Shown here: piece after piece, positions 37,001 to 46,765 of the stretch | How the letters are laid out: every line of letters starts with the position of its first letter | Position numbering within the stretch: the first letter of the stretch is position 1 | NCBI RefSeq assembly: GCF_000224145.3 | Contig: NW_004191144.1 | Coordinates: 62,001-126,000 of the forward strand | Source: Ciona intestinalis | Lineage: Eukaryota > Chordata > Ascidiacea > Phlebobranchia > Cionidae | Length of the DNA stretch: 64,000 bases | Direction of reading: 5' to 3' | Program-made: the position numbers and the translations under genes | Notes under the pieces: model-generated | Told to the model about the DNA's origin: nothing | Database searches by the model: none | What the model saw: only the letters and a program-made list of their open reading frames with translations

Positions 37001-40000
37001 TCTAAAATAGCGTTGTTAGTTGTGTAAAAACACGTATGATATTGGATATTATGTGCCAAAGATATTCTATATTAACCCACAACTTTACTATTTCGGCGAA
37101 ATTTTTGAATCAAAGTTTCTATTCAACCAATTAGTATATATGATTGCTTATATAGTGTAATATTTATAGATATTCTAAATAAGTTTGCACCAAAACCCAA
37201 ATATTACGGCGCGTTATACATGGTGCTGGTATTCAACGAATTGATTTCGATTCTCGCGTCGTTTAATTGTTATCTCATGCTGGGTATAATGATGACATAA
37301 TTACATCTGTGACGATTCGTGGTTGGATAATTAATGACATTATGACATCACACTTACTAAGTTGTCATTGGGCGGATTTCAAATTTTCAATTATTTGAAT
37401 TCTTTCTTAATTATCGCGGGACAATTTACATTTTTAGAACTCAATAATAAAACTGGACTTCTTAAAGTAGCGACAAATATAATTGGATATTCAAACAAAT
37501 GCTATTATTTAATGTTTCTTGGGTTTTGCAGCTTACATTTAAATACAACTCACTGTGAGTTTATTGTATGTTAGCAGCCACGTTTTCATTTGACAATTTT
37601 TTCAGTAGTTTTTACCCCTAGCATGTTTTAACTACTGTCATTTGCTGCTAATTCTCTTCTCTTCGTTGTTTAATTAATATGATCTTAGTTATCGCATAAG
37701 AAGGCCGCTTACAAATTATCATTTAACACGGATGCTAAATTTATCTTTTCGATTACGGTAGCGAAGATTAAAAAATAGTTAAAACGAAAAGACAGGGCAT
37801 ATAGCGAGAAACGCGACAGTCGTTACAACACGCTTAACTACTAACTAATATTGTCAAATATTTGTTTAGTAATGAATTACATTGTTACGTCATAATGTTC
37901 CGGTTCAAACCGACCAATCACAGCTTGATCTTCAAACAAAACATAATACGTAATTTCCGAATGACGTCACTTTGAACGACGTCACGCCGACACATCACAA
38001 ATGCAAATACCAAAACGGATACTACGTACTTGTGACGTACACCTGACGTCATCCTTCTCGCTGCGTCGTCTGTACCGCATTATGACGTCATGAGAAACAC
38101 CGCTGTTTGCATTGTGACGTCTAGATGTTACGTCATCAAAGCGGCGTAATTCGTTTGTTAAGCGCGATATCCCGCTGATCAAAGCGAGGCGTTAATTGTT
38201 TAAGAAAGAAAGTGGATTCTAGAATATATAAACCTGCGCGACGTCGCGATTGTATTCCATTGTTAAGAACAATCGATCAATTTGTTACAGTTAATTCTAC
38301 AATTAAAATGATTCTCGATACTAAAGCGCTCGATGAACTTACGAACCTGCCGTCGCCAGGTAACGGTATGACGTCAAGAATCATGACGTCGCGATTTCAC
38401 CCGTACGCGAAAGTTTCGAAAACATCGGGTATGAAATCTCCCACCTGCGGGGATTCGGGGGCCGTTGTCCCGCCGATATTGGCTTCGCGACCTGAGGTCG
38501 TCGGTTGGCAAATGGAAGTCGAAACGCACGTCACAGAAGATTATAGTGACGTTTTGTTAGTTCTTTGTAAGTGGCGTGTTTTAGTAATTAGGGATACGGT
38601 TATATAATTTCGTAAATATTTTATGTTCGATACCAAATGGGACGATAAAGGAGATTGAAATATGAACCATCTCACCCCAACTTACGACATTTATGTTAAA
38701 ATATAAAACGGTTATAAATAGAAATTATAAATATAGGTTTAAAACATGGCCCAACCTATGCTATATATATATATATATATATATATGATATTTGTGTATT
38801 TAATTTCCGGCTCAACCAACCATACAATATATTTAAATTAACCGTTCCATATTCCCACAGCCAAGATACCAAAATGCACCGGATGCGACCACCATATATT
38901 CGACCGGTATATTCTCAAAGTACAGGACAAACCTTGGCATTCACAATGTTTAAAATGCAACGACTGTGGGCGACAACTGACCGATAAATGTTTTTCTCGC
39001 GGTAGTTACGTTTACTGCAAGGAAGATTTCTTCAAGTAAGTGAAATGTTTGTTGTTTTTGTGGCTTTTTATCTTGCTGTATTTATATGTGGGTGAGGTTC
39101 TTTATACGGCAAGGTATTCTAGGGGACTTAGACCTAAATAGGTTTATAAAAGAAATATTGTCCCAACATGTAGATTGTTTTCTATGGTTGATAAGGTCGT
39201 ACTATATTTTAACCTAATTAGTTGCTTAATATTTGGAAATGAATATTTTTATCAAAGATTTAGTAAAACTTGAATTGATCTTAGTAATATTTTAATTAAT
39301 TTTTTTTTTTAAGATTCTTATATAATCCAAATTAAGAATTTGTTAAATACGTTTGTATAGATTTTTTAAACAGCTTTCACTCATAAAGCAATATCTTAAA
39401 ACAAAATAACTCGTTTTATTATTTGTCATCGAATTTTATTCCTGATTTTATCAATTTCTACAAATATTTTGCATTGGCTTGAAAACAAAGCGTTAAAATT
39501 TCGCCAATTTTCCATTCACGTCATTTTAATTTTGAATCTAATTTAACTTCTGCCTACAACACGTTGTTCTAAATTTAAATTTCATTTTCGCGCCGGTTTT
39601 AGCCGCGTATATTCAGCTATGGGATTTATTTAAACATTCCCGTATTTTGTCTCAGAAATATTCGTATATATATGCCCTGTTTAATAATTCACCGCCCCCG
39701 TATATTTATTATCACCTAAAATATATTCCCCTTGTATTATGCGCATAATGTTTAGGTCTGTAACTTTAATTGCGGGCTTGCTTTTAATTTAAAACTCGGT
39801 AACACATTTATTAAAACCATGACCAATATATGACCAGAGTTAGAACTTTAAAAATTTAAAAATATTATGAGCGGATTTACCCAGTGACTTGAAACTATAC
39901 TTTATCCATTGTAACTTATATAAATAATTTTTGCTTTTAAAACCTAATTAACTATTAATAAACAAAATAAGATAACATATACTAACCGCAAACTTAAAGC

Positions 40001-42750
40001 CCAAAATTAAATGATGCCATTTGTTTAAATAAGCATCATTTACACCACAGAGTAGCTCACCTCAACCAAAATTAACCCAATAAACTTTATTAATTTACAA
40101 ACCATTTTAACTCCTTTTTTTTCAGGAGGTTCGGCACCAAATGCTCCGGTTGCGAACTCGCCATTCCCCCCACACAAGTGGTTAGGAGGGCACAGGACAA
40201 CGTGTACCATCTAGAATGCTTCAGATGTTTCATGTGTAGTGAGCAATTGGGCACCGGGGACCAATTCTATTTGCTGGATGATAGTCGGCTTGTGTGTAAG
40301 AAAGATTACGAACATGCAAAGTCAAGAGGTAAGTTTAATATGAACCTCACGCTCGCTGTCGAGTTATAACATTGGTGTAGAATTGTCATGGACGCCTACG
40401 TCACAATCATCGTTAGTTAAACAGACAATGCAACAGCTTCTAAAAATCGCGCTGGCAGCCAATTTTAAACAAGATTAAATACCGATATCTTTGTTTATGA
40501 CACTAGGCATTGTTTGTGCATAAAATTTGAATTGTGACGTCATAGTTTCGTATTGTGACGTCATAGTTTCGATTGTGACGTGATAATACACCTCGCGGCT
40601 CATGAATCGATTAGGACGCGAAACAATGATAATAGAAACAATTGACTACGTCATAGAGAAGTCGCGCTCGCAACAATCCCCCCAACATACGGCGCTCGAT
40701 TAAAACGCTTTCGCTTGTCGGTGTTTATCCCAAAATCCCAGACCACGACATCGAGGTCGAAGCGGATTTCCCGCCGGGGTTGAAGGCTCCAAGGTTGGCC
40801 AAATATCGATCGATTTCCCGATCATCCGATTAGTGGAGTTACGGCGCTTAATCTATGGATCGATGGTAGCGCAGATGGCGTTGGAGTATTGATGGCTTTT
40901 AAGACGACGTCGCTTAAGCGGCGTTTAAAATAAAACGCTGGAAGTGGATTAGGGAAATAAATACGACGTTGAATGTTACTTGCTGTGCGCTGTAGTGTAA
41001 ACGCCGCTTACAAGAACAAACAAAGAAATATCTATACCCAGCTTTTTTCTGTGTACGCCAGCATCAGTATTCTTATGCGTAAATACCGCTTAAAAGGACA
41101 TACAGTGGGGGGAAATGGGACACCTTTTCATTCTATGTTCTCGTCCCATTTAGTAGTAAACAAAGAAAATTCAAAAGAAATATAAAACTGTATCCTCACG
41201 ACTCCCATGGACCGTTGTCAATTGTTTGAAACACAATCAGGATTTTTGGATATTATGTTCCAAAAGTGACCTGTATTCCCCCACCCTACTATACATATAT
41301 ATTTTTATTTAAATAACTTACCTATTATAAACCCAAACACCCCAATTTCCTTTCTAACCTTTCAGTGTTTCCAGATCTTGACATGGACAACGGTATAAAG
41401 CGACCCCGCACCACTATCACAGCTAAGCAACTGGAAACACTGAAGATCGCTTACAATCAAAGCCCGAAACCTGCTCGCCACGTGAGGGAGCAGCTGAGCT
41501 CGGACACCGGGTTAGACATGAGAGTAGTTCAGGTGAGAAAATAATCTATTTCTACTTTAATTAATATAAGCGTTTGATATGCCCGAATCCTCACGGCCCC
41601 GAAAGAGCGTTGTTCATTGTTATAAAACAAAATTAGGAAATACGTGCTCATGAGAGTAGTACAGGTGGAAAATTGATTAAAACTTATCTTTTTTGTTTAG
41701 TATTTGGAACCCACTGTGAGTTGCTTACTATATGGGTTTAACAGATCGACACGTATATTCTGCATAAGTGTGTCGAGTGATTATAAAATTGGGTTTAGAA
41801 GCCACGCTTTTTAACCAGTGCTCTTTTATTTATGTTATCACGGCTTTAAAAGGAGTTGGCGTGGGTATAACGACTGTTTTTTAAATTATTGATATTTATA
41901 ATAAACAAACAAACAAATAAATAACCCTTTTTCCTACACAACAGGTATGGTTTCAAAACAGAAGGGCGAAAGAAAAACGTTTAAAGAAAGACACAGGCCG
42001 ACAACGTTGGGGAGAGCTATTCCGATCAGGGGCGCCGTCTAGTGGCCCTCATTGTCGACCAAACCCAGACTCCCCGCCCAGCGGTGGTAAGCGTCGTGTT
42101 GGTGGCCATAGCAACCGTAAGCGGCCCTCTAGCTCTCCTGGTGGCACACGTATAGCTATCCCGATACCATCGTCGATTCAAAGCCCTGGTAGGGCGCCCA
42201 CTAACGGACAAATTGGTAAGCTAATGTCTTCATATGAGTTATTGTATTTGTATAAAACAGCAACTAAACGGCTCCTGTTTGTTAAATTCAAAAAATGCAA
42301 AAAAAGTTAAATTCATTTCATTTTTTTTCTTCAGAATCCAACTTTATTGCTCCCGAGCACAATGCGCCACCTCACGACGGTATCATGATGGGTGAATCCC
42401 CTTGCTTTGCACCTGGGGAAGTCCCGTACCCGCAACAATCTTCCAACCATGCTTATCTATCCCCTGGTAGTATTCCCGACATGGGGGGTTTCCCCAACCT
42501 GACACGAAACTACGATTACGTAGACGGCCCCCAAATATTGGGACCAGGAATGGCGCCTATCATGAAACCCCCCACCAACAACGCGATACCGAATTATTAC
42601 GTCACAAGCCCACAAATGCATCACAATCAACACCAGAAAAACGATTGTGACGTCATATCCGAAAGTAGCGGTCACTCGAACCTGAGCGATCTATCTTCAA
42701 GTCCAAGGTCATGGCTGGGTGAACTTGACCACGTGACACATTTCCAATAA
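34014..42750 (+). CDS. Lhx3: LIM-homeodomain transcription factor Lhx3/4, long isoform
   Basis: Exons: 34014-34581, 38861-39035, 40126-40328, 41366-41532, 41945-42215, 42335-42750. All are GT-AG, in phase, 599 residues. The isoform-specific exon 1 has a strongly acidic stretch (about residues 47-90, Asp runs) and a Ser/Thr-rich tail. LIM1 begins [16 protein letters not shown] (about residue 194). LIM2 begins [19 protein letters not shown] (about 249). The homeodomain (about residues 327-386) reads [16 protein letters not shown] to [15 protein letters not shown], diagnostic of Lhx3/4 (Lim3). The C-terminus [12 protein letters not shown] matches the conserved end of this group. It is a nuclear DNA-binding factor. 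In ascidians Lhx3 is an early endoderm determinant and is also expressed in the nervous system, with two known transcript isoforms. The long first intron (34582-38860) holds the second start. Confidence 0.95.
34660..34750 (+). repeat. SINE-tail fragment (acctgggatttag ... gacctattaccc)
   Basis: This resembles the 'aaatcccaggtcccatggtg'-type tails at 28281-28340, 45515-45600, 49020-49110, 51180-51260 and 56530-56580. It is short and degenerate. Confidence 0.4.
36375..36560 (+). mobile_element. Degenerate MITE copy in Lhx3 intron 1
   Basis: It starts 'gaaggttggggtaggatag', ends 'gtgtccatcttaccccacag', with internal 'accgtatccttacaactc'. Older and more diverged than the copies in the CCDC18 introns. 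Confidence 0.65.
36900..37090 (+). mobile_element. Degenerate MITE copy in Lhx3 intron 1
   Basis: 'gggttggggtaagatggtac' to 'ttctatattaacccacaact', with internal 'accgtatcctcgcaactc'. Second diverged copy, 340 bp after the previous one. Confidence 0.65.
37535..37835. repeat. Foldback-family copy in Lhx3 intron 1
   Basis: 'actgtgagtttattgtatgt', 'cagtagtttttacccctagc' and 'tttgctgctaattctcttct' match 30480-30660. The other end, 'gcgacagtcgttacaacacg' (37793-37812), is a short inverted match. Confidence 0.5.
38308..42750 (+). CDS. Lhx3: Lhx3/4, short isoform from alternative first exon
   Basis: The alternative first exon 38308-38566 (donor tctt t|gtaagt, phase 1) joins the same exon at 38861 and everything downstream, giving 496 residues. 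It starts [18 protein letters not shown] and ends at DVLLVL before the LIM1 exon. It is unrelated in sequence to the long-isoform exon. The phase match, the donor and the position inside the long intron support an internal promoter in the CpG-rich region at about 37900-38300. The frame is open upstream to 38212 but without an ATG, so 38308 is the start. That both isoforms exist in ascidians is published knowledge. The exact exon is read from this sequence. Confidence 0.85.
38580..38690 (-). mobile_element. Partial MITE copy, reverse
   Basis: 'agggatacggttatataatt', 'accaaatgggacgataaag' and 'gaaccatctcaccccaact' are the reversed right half of the gggggaagatgggacac family. It begins 14 bp after the short-isoform exon 1 donor. 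Confidence 0.6.
41100..41292 (+). mobile_element. MITE copy in Lhx3 intron 3
   Basis: 'cagtggggggaaatgggaca' to 'tgacctgtattcccccaccc', with internal 'cctcacgactcccatggacc'. It is preceded at about 41010-41045 by a short aaacaaagaaatatctatac foldback fragment. Confidence 0.75.
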
Positions 42751-42834
42751 CTCGTTCCCCTAGAAAAGTTTTCACTGTGATTTCTATGCCGCCCGTACAA
42801 TTATTAGGGTTGGGTTAATTATTATTGAAGGTAT

Positions 42835-43130
42835 CCGCTATTGAGAAAATATCCAGAGTTTTTGACCCCAACTTCCCTTCTCCAACCTTCAACCCCCAAT
42901 TTCTGACCTGTTACCCGTTACCTATTACCCCTAACTCCTATTCCTAACCCCAATTGCAAAGTTTCGCAATTCCGATGATTGAGACCAAATATTCGCGGTA
43001 ATTTGACCCCGAAATATCTGGCAAAGTAACTTTCTTCTATGCACGCATGACTTTATTGCAAAACGGATTTTCTTAAAGCGGGTGCGTTCTATGATATATA
43101 TCTCGCTAAATTCTCGTCGTATTTGGGACT
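42835..43130 (+). repeat. Diverged dispersed repeat, related to 730-960
   Basis: Same block order as the 730-960 copy, including 'ttgcaaagtttcgcaatt', 'tctatgcacgcatgac' and 'aagcgggtgcgttctatgat'. It lies about 85 bp after the Lhx3 stop codon, possibly within its 3' UTR. Confidence 0.5.
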
Positions 43131-44919
43131 TTTACACCCCCATTAAAGTTACAATGGGTATTTATACAGATATCTACAAACTATTACGCATCCATCCCCG
43201 CTGTTAACCAATCAAATCGCTCTGTTATACGCTTCGGTGACAACGTATTTCTGTAAGACGCATTATACGCCAATCAAGTCGCTTTAACCCCTAACTAACC
43301 GAAGCGAAACATAGCGGTTTGATTGGTTGTAAAAGGGATGGTTGTGTAGTAGTCTGTATTTGAAAAACCCTTTTAGTGAAGGTATATATGCCCACTATAT
43401 ATGACGCGTTTATCGTCGCCACATACCCGTATAACTACAGGGGGTTGTGTTATAGTTCCCTTCATTCCATCTCGCTTCAATCCGCCGCTAAAACGCACCC
43501 TGTGCCAAATTAATGCGGAACTGTGTTTCACCATGTTGCAATATTAGTTGTGTGAGTACGCGAATAAATATTCATAAGAAAAAACTGGGAGGAAGTCAGT
43601 AAATTTTGCATATAAGAAATATGGTCCCATTTCCGCAAATACAATAATATTTATGTATGGTTCCATTTCACCGGGTTTGGGTGAACGTAATACAGCGGAA
43701 GGAATAAAAGACTTATTTATATTTGCGGGCAACGACAGTAATTATAATATCAGTGTTCATTAAAATCAAATCAAATGATTTTTTGTTAGACAGTTAATAC
43801 TGCATTTTATAATAAATATTATTACAGCTAAGTTTTACTGTATAATATATTAATAAAAAGAAATATTATTATGTTAGTTTTGCCAGTTACAAAATTTGCA
43901 TAAAAAAACCCTCAAGTATTAACCAGAGTCCGTATATAAATTAACTAAACACCGGAAATTCTATTTATAGCGGGAAAAGTAATTATTTGTGCATCACTGG
44001 TAACTGGAAACACTGCAAAACCAGTTCCGGTTGATTGGTTTTGCAAAGCCTGTTGTTCAATTTAGGGTAGGGGACTTTTGGGGCAAATTTTGTAAAATTT
44101 TATTGAGTAAGTGTTACTTTTACCGTATATTATGGTATTTTGTAAAGTTCTAATGGTATTGTAAGTAAATTAGCGTCGTATTTAGGTTTATTTTTGCTAA
44201 AATTTATGTTAAAAAACGCCGCAATTTTTGGGGTGTATATTAATTGTTATTCATAGCCAAAATATCTGTGTTTTATGCATCTTGGATTAATATAGGTTAT
44301 AATTTTGTGGTAGATATATACGTTTCGTTGTTTTAATAGTTTATAGGGTGTTATTGAATAGTTACACTTAAAAAATTTTAAACAGAATATAGATATTAGA
44401 TTTTGAACTTTTTTACGCATTTTAATTGTTGCGATAGTGTATAATCCACCACCTAACCCCTGAAAAATTGCTTAATTTGTAACTTCATGGAGAATTCTTT
44501 GCTAGTATACCCCTTAACTAAGTTTTCTAAAAATATAGAACTGTGTGCAGTAGTGCACTAGGAGTTGGTTGTAAGGTCTTGTTGTTTTATCTGCAGTTTT
44601 AAATTAAAGTAATATTTTTAATATAATGACCAATAAATATAACTATAACAACTAATAAATATTACAAAACATATTGTAAACTTCCCAGTAATAAGAAAAA
44701 GTTATAATATACCAATCTGCGGCGTATAACAGGTGCGAAAAAATAACCGTCTTGCACGTCGGCTCACACAAGATCTCGTCAGGAACTGCCATGTTCTGCA
44801 GACTAGATAATATAACTGTCGTAATAAATGTAGTTTATTAATTGGTATGATTTGTTGTTGCTGAAGCTGCTTATTAGTTTAAGCATGATTCGTGTCAATC
44901 CTGTTTTGTGAGTGTTGAT
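43131..44919. other. AT-rich intergenic sequence downstream of Lhx3
   Basis: No gene, known repeat or structured element was recognised in this stretch. ORFs are short and of low complexity. Confidence 0.5.
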
Positions 44920-45367
44920 TAGGGATGCACATTACAGAATTTCGAATCCGTGAGATTCGAATCCTTTTGTATTCGAATTTAATTACGGGATTCGGTATTC
45001 TGTTTAATGACGTAATTACACGTCATCTGATATACTATATTAACAATTTTTGAAACTTATTTATTTTGAAAAAAAATATTTTTGTGTTTGTGGGACTTTC
45101 AAGAGTAAACGTTTCGTAACGTCTTTTCATAACCTGCTATACGTTTCATGACGCAAAAACTACCCAATAGTACAATTTTTGATCATTTTACAGCTCATGT
45201 TCCAACAAGGCGGGTATGAAAGAGTCAATAAACTGACTTATGTCGGTAAAATTATTTTTCCTATAAATATAAAAAGATTCGAAATTCTAGATTCGGAATT
45301 CTAGATTCGAAATAAAGTATTCTAGGATATCCTAGAATACCTAATTATTCTGTAATGTGCATCCCTA
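44920..45367. mobile_element. 448-bp non-autonomous hAT-like element
   Basis: Perfect 21-bp terminal inverted repeats begin tagggatgcacattac at 44920-44940, with the inverse at 45347-45367. Perfect 8-bp target duplications gtgttgat lie at 44912-44919 and 45368-45375. The 8-bp duplication and the terminal sequence indicate a hAT-type MITE. The interior has smaller nested palindromes (agattcgaaattctagattc region, about 45275-45335) and no transposase ORF. The intact ends and perfect duplication mean a fairly recent insertion. Confidence 0.92.
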
Positions 45368-45373
45368 GTGTTG

Positions 45374-45610
45374 ATGTCTGGCTCAGTGGTTGGGCACTTG
45401 TATTGTAAGGGTTACCTTAAGGATACCGGGTTCGACACTCGATACTGATCTGTTGTTTTGCTACATTACGGCAATTTCTTAAACTCAGTGGCCTTGGATG
45501 GGTTGTGGTACCCTGGGTGTTGGGGTAATGGGCCAACTCTGACTTAAATCCCAGGTCCCATGGTGTGCCTCACTGTAGGACCTCACCCATATAAAATAGA
45601 ATGTGCATAT
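45374..45610 (+). mobile_element. tRNA-derived SINE
   Basis: An A-box-like tggctcagtgg (45379-45389) and a B-box-like gttcgacac (45430-45438) sit about 40 bp apart, as in tRNA-derived pol III promoters. The body continues with 'aaactcagtggccttggatg', 'ccctgggtgttggggtaatg', 'aaatcccaggtcccatggtg' and 'ggacctcacccatataaaat'. The body blocks recur elsewhere in the window. The start nearly coincides with the right target duplication of the hAT-like element at 45367. Confidence 0.75.
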
Positions 45611-45756
45611 ACAATGTTGTTGTTTATTGAGTAGGAGTTACTATCCTAAGCTTCTTGTTATGTATGTAAACATTGTATTGAGTGGGGTGTGTGAAAGTAG
45701 CTTATGTGTGGGTGGTAGTGTATATGTATTACCATGCCGAGCTACATGTTAACACA

Positions 45757-45865
45757 GGGGAGGCAGGGATAGTTAGACACACAATCTTGTGAAACAAATC
45801 TAACTCATTGGTTGTAATGTTGATTTAATATTAATGATGTTTAGAAAATCCCAGGGTTGATCTGT
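45757..45865 (+). repeat. Dispersed repeat, 'ggggaggcagggatag' family
   Basis: 'acaggggaggcagggatagt', 'tagacacacaatcttgtgaa' and 'ttggttgtaatgttgattta' match the first half of 2718-2850. The right half is truncated. Confidence 0.65.
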
Positions 45866-46765
45866 TTTTCATATATGGTGTTACTAATGATATTACTGTA
45901 CATAATAACTTCTGTAGTTTAACAATACCTTATAACTGGGAGTCCTTTAACCAAAGATAACACAAGCATTAGTCATCAAGTAAACTGCCATTCTGTCAAA
46001 ACTGTCGTAACCGAACTAATAGAAACCAAAGCTTTATTAGCGTGAGTCATAGGGTAATACATAATTGTAGAATTAGAATTGGTAAACTGTTACTCCCCAA
46101 ATGAAATCACCCACAAAGTTACGCTTCATTAGTTCCAGTTTTAACGTGGTGTAACATAAATTTATTTTAATTATGTTGGTTGTTCCTCACAATGCCAATT
46201 GTGATGTCATAATATACAACTTTTAATTGTTTTATTGTTGTTTGATTGTGTGTAACAATCACTTTGTTGGTAAACAATGGCCATTATTCTATGATAATTA
46301 TGATAATGATAACAATGTTACTGTTTAATGAGGTGTGCAGTTATAAAACAATTTTTAAAATATTTCAAGGTTGTATTTTAAAGTAGAATTGGATATTGTA
46401 TATTGTTTTAAGTTTATTTTATTATTTTGTTAGTTGTTAAAAGATTTGTTTTCTAAATGTTTATTTGTATCAAACTATTTCCCTCTCATTAAAATCTTGT
46501 TAAAATACTGTCCAGAAAGTTCAGAAATTAGAGTTTTATACAAAAATTTTAAAATTATTATATCTATATCTACTAATATTAGGCGTGAAGATTGTAAAGT
46601 TTTGCAAGTGAAGTTTTAGCCCAACAATATATTGGGACTCCAAATATGAGTTCCTATGTAAGTTTTGCGTTCGTTGTTCATAGGAATAGTTTTGTCACGT
46701 TGCGTCTGTTCCACCCTGATGAATGGTTGATCTAATCAAGTTGTAACTTGATACTAGTAGAAGGT

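Noticed and set aside
38212..38307. Start of the short Lhx3 isoform at 38212
   Set aside because: The frame is open but begins with GTG. The first ATG is at 38308.
44920..45367. Autonomous hAT transposon
   Set aside because: It is only 448 bp long and has no transposase frame, so it is non-autonomous.
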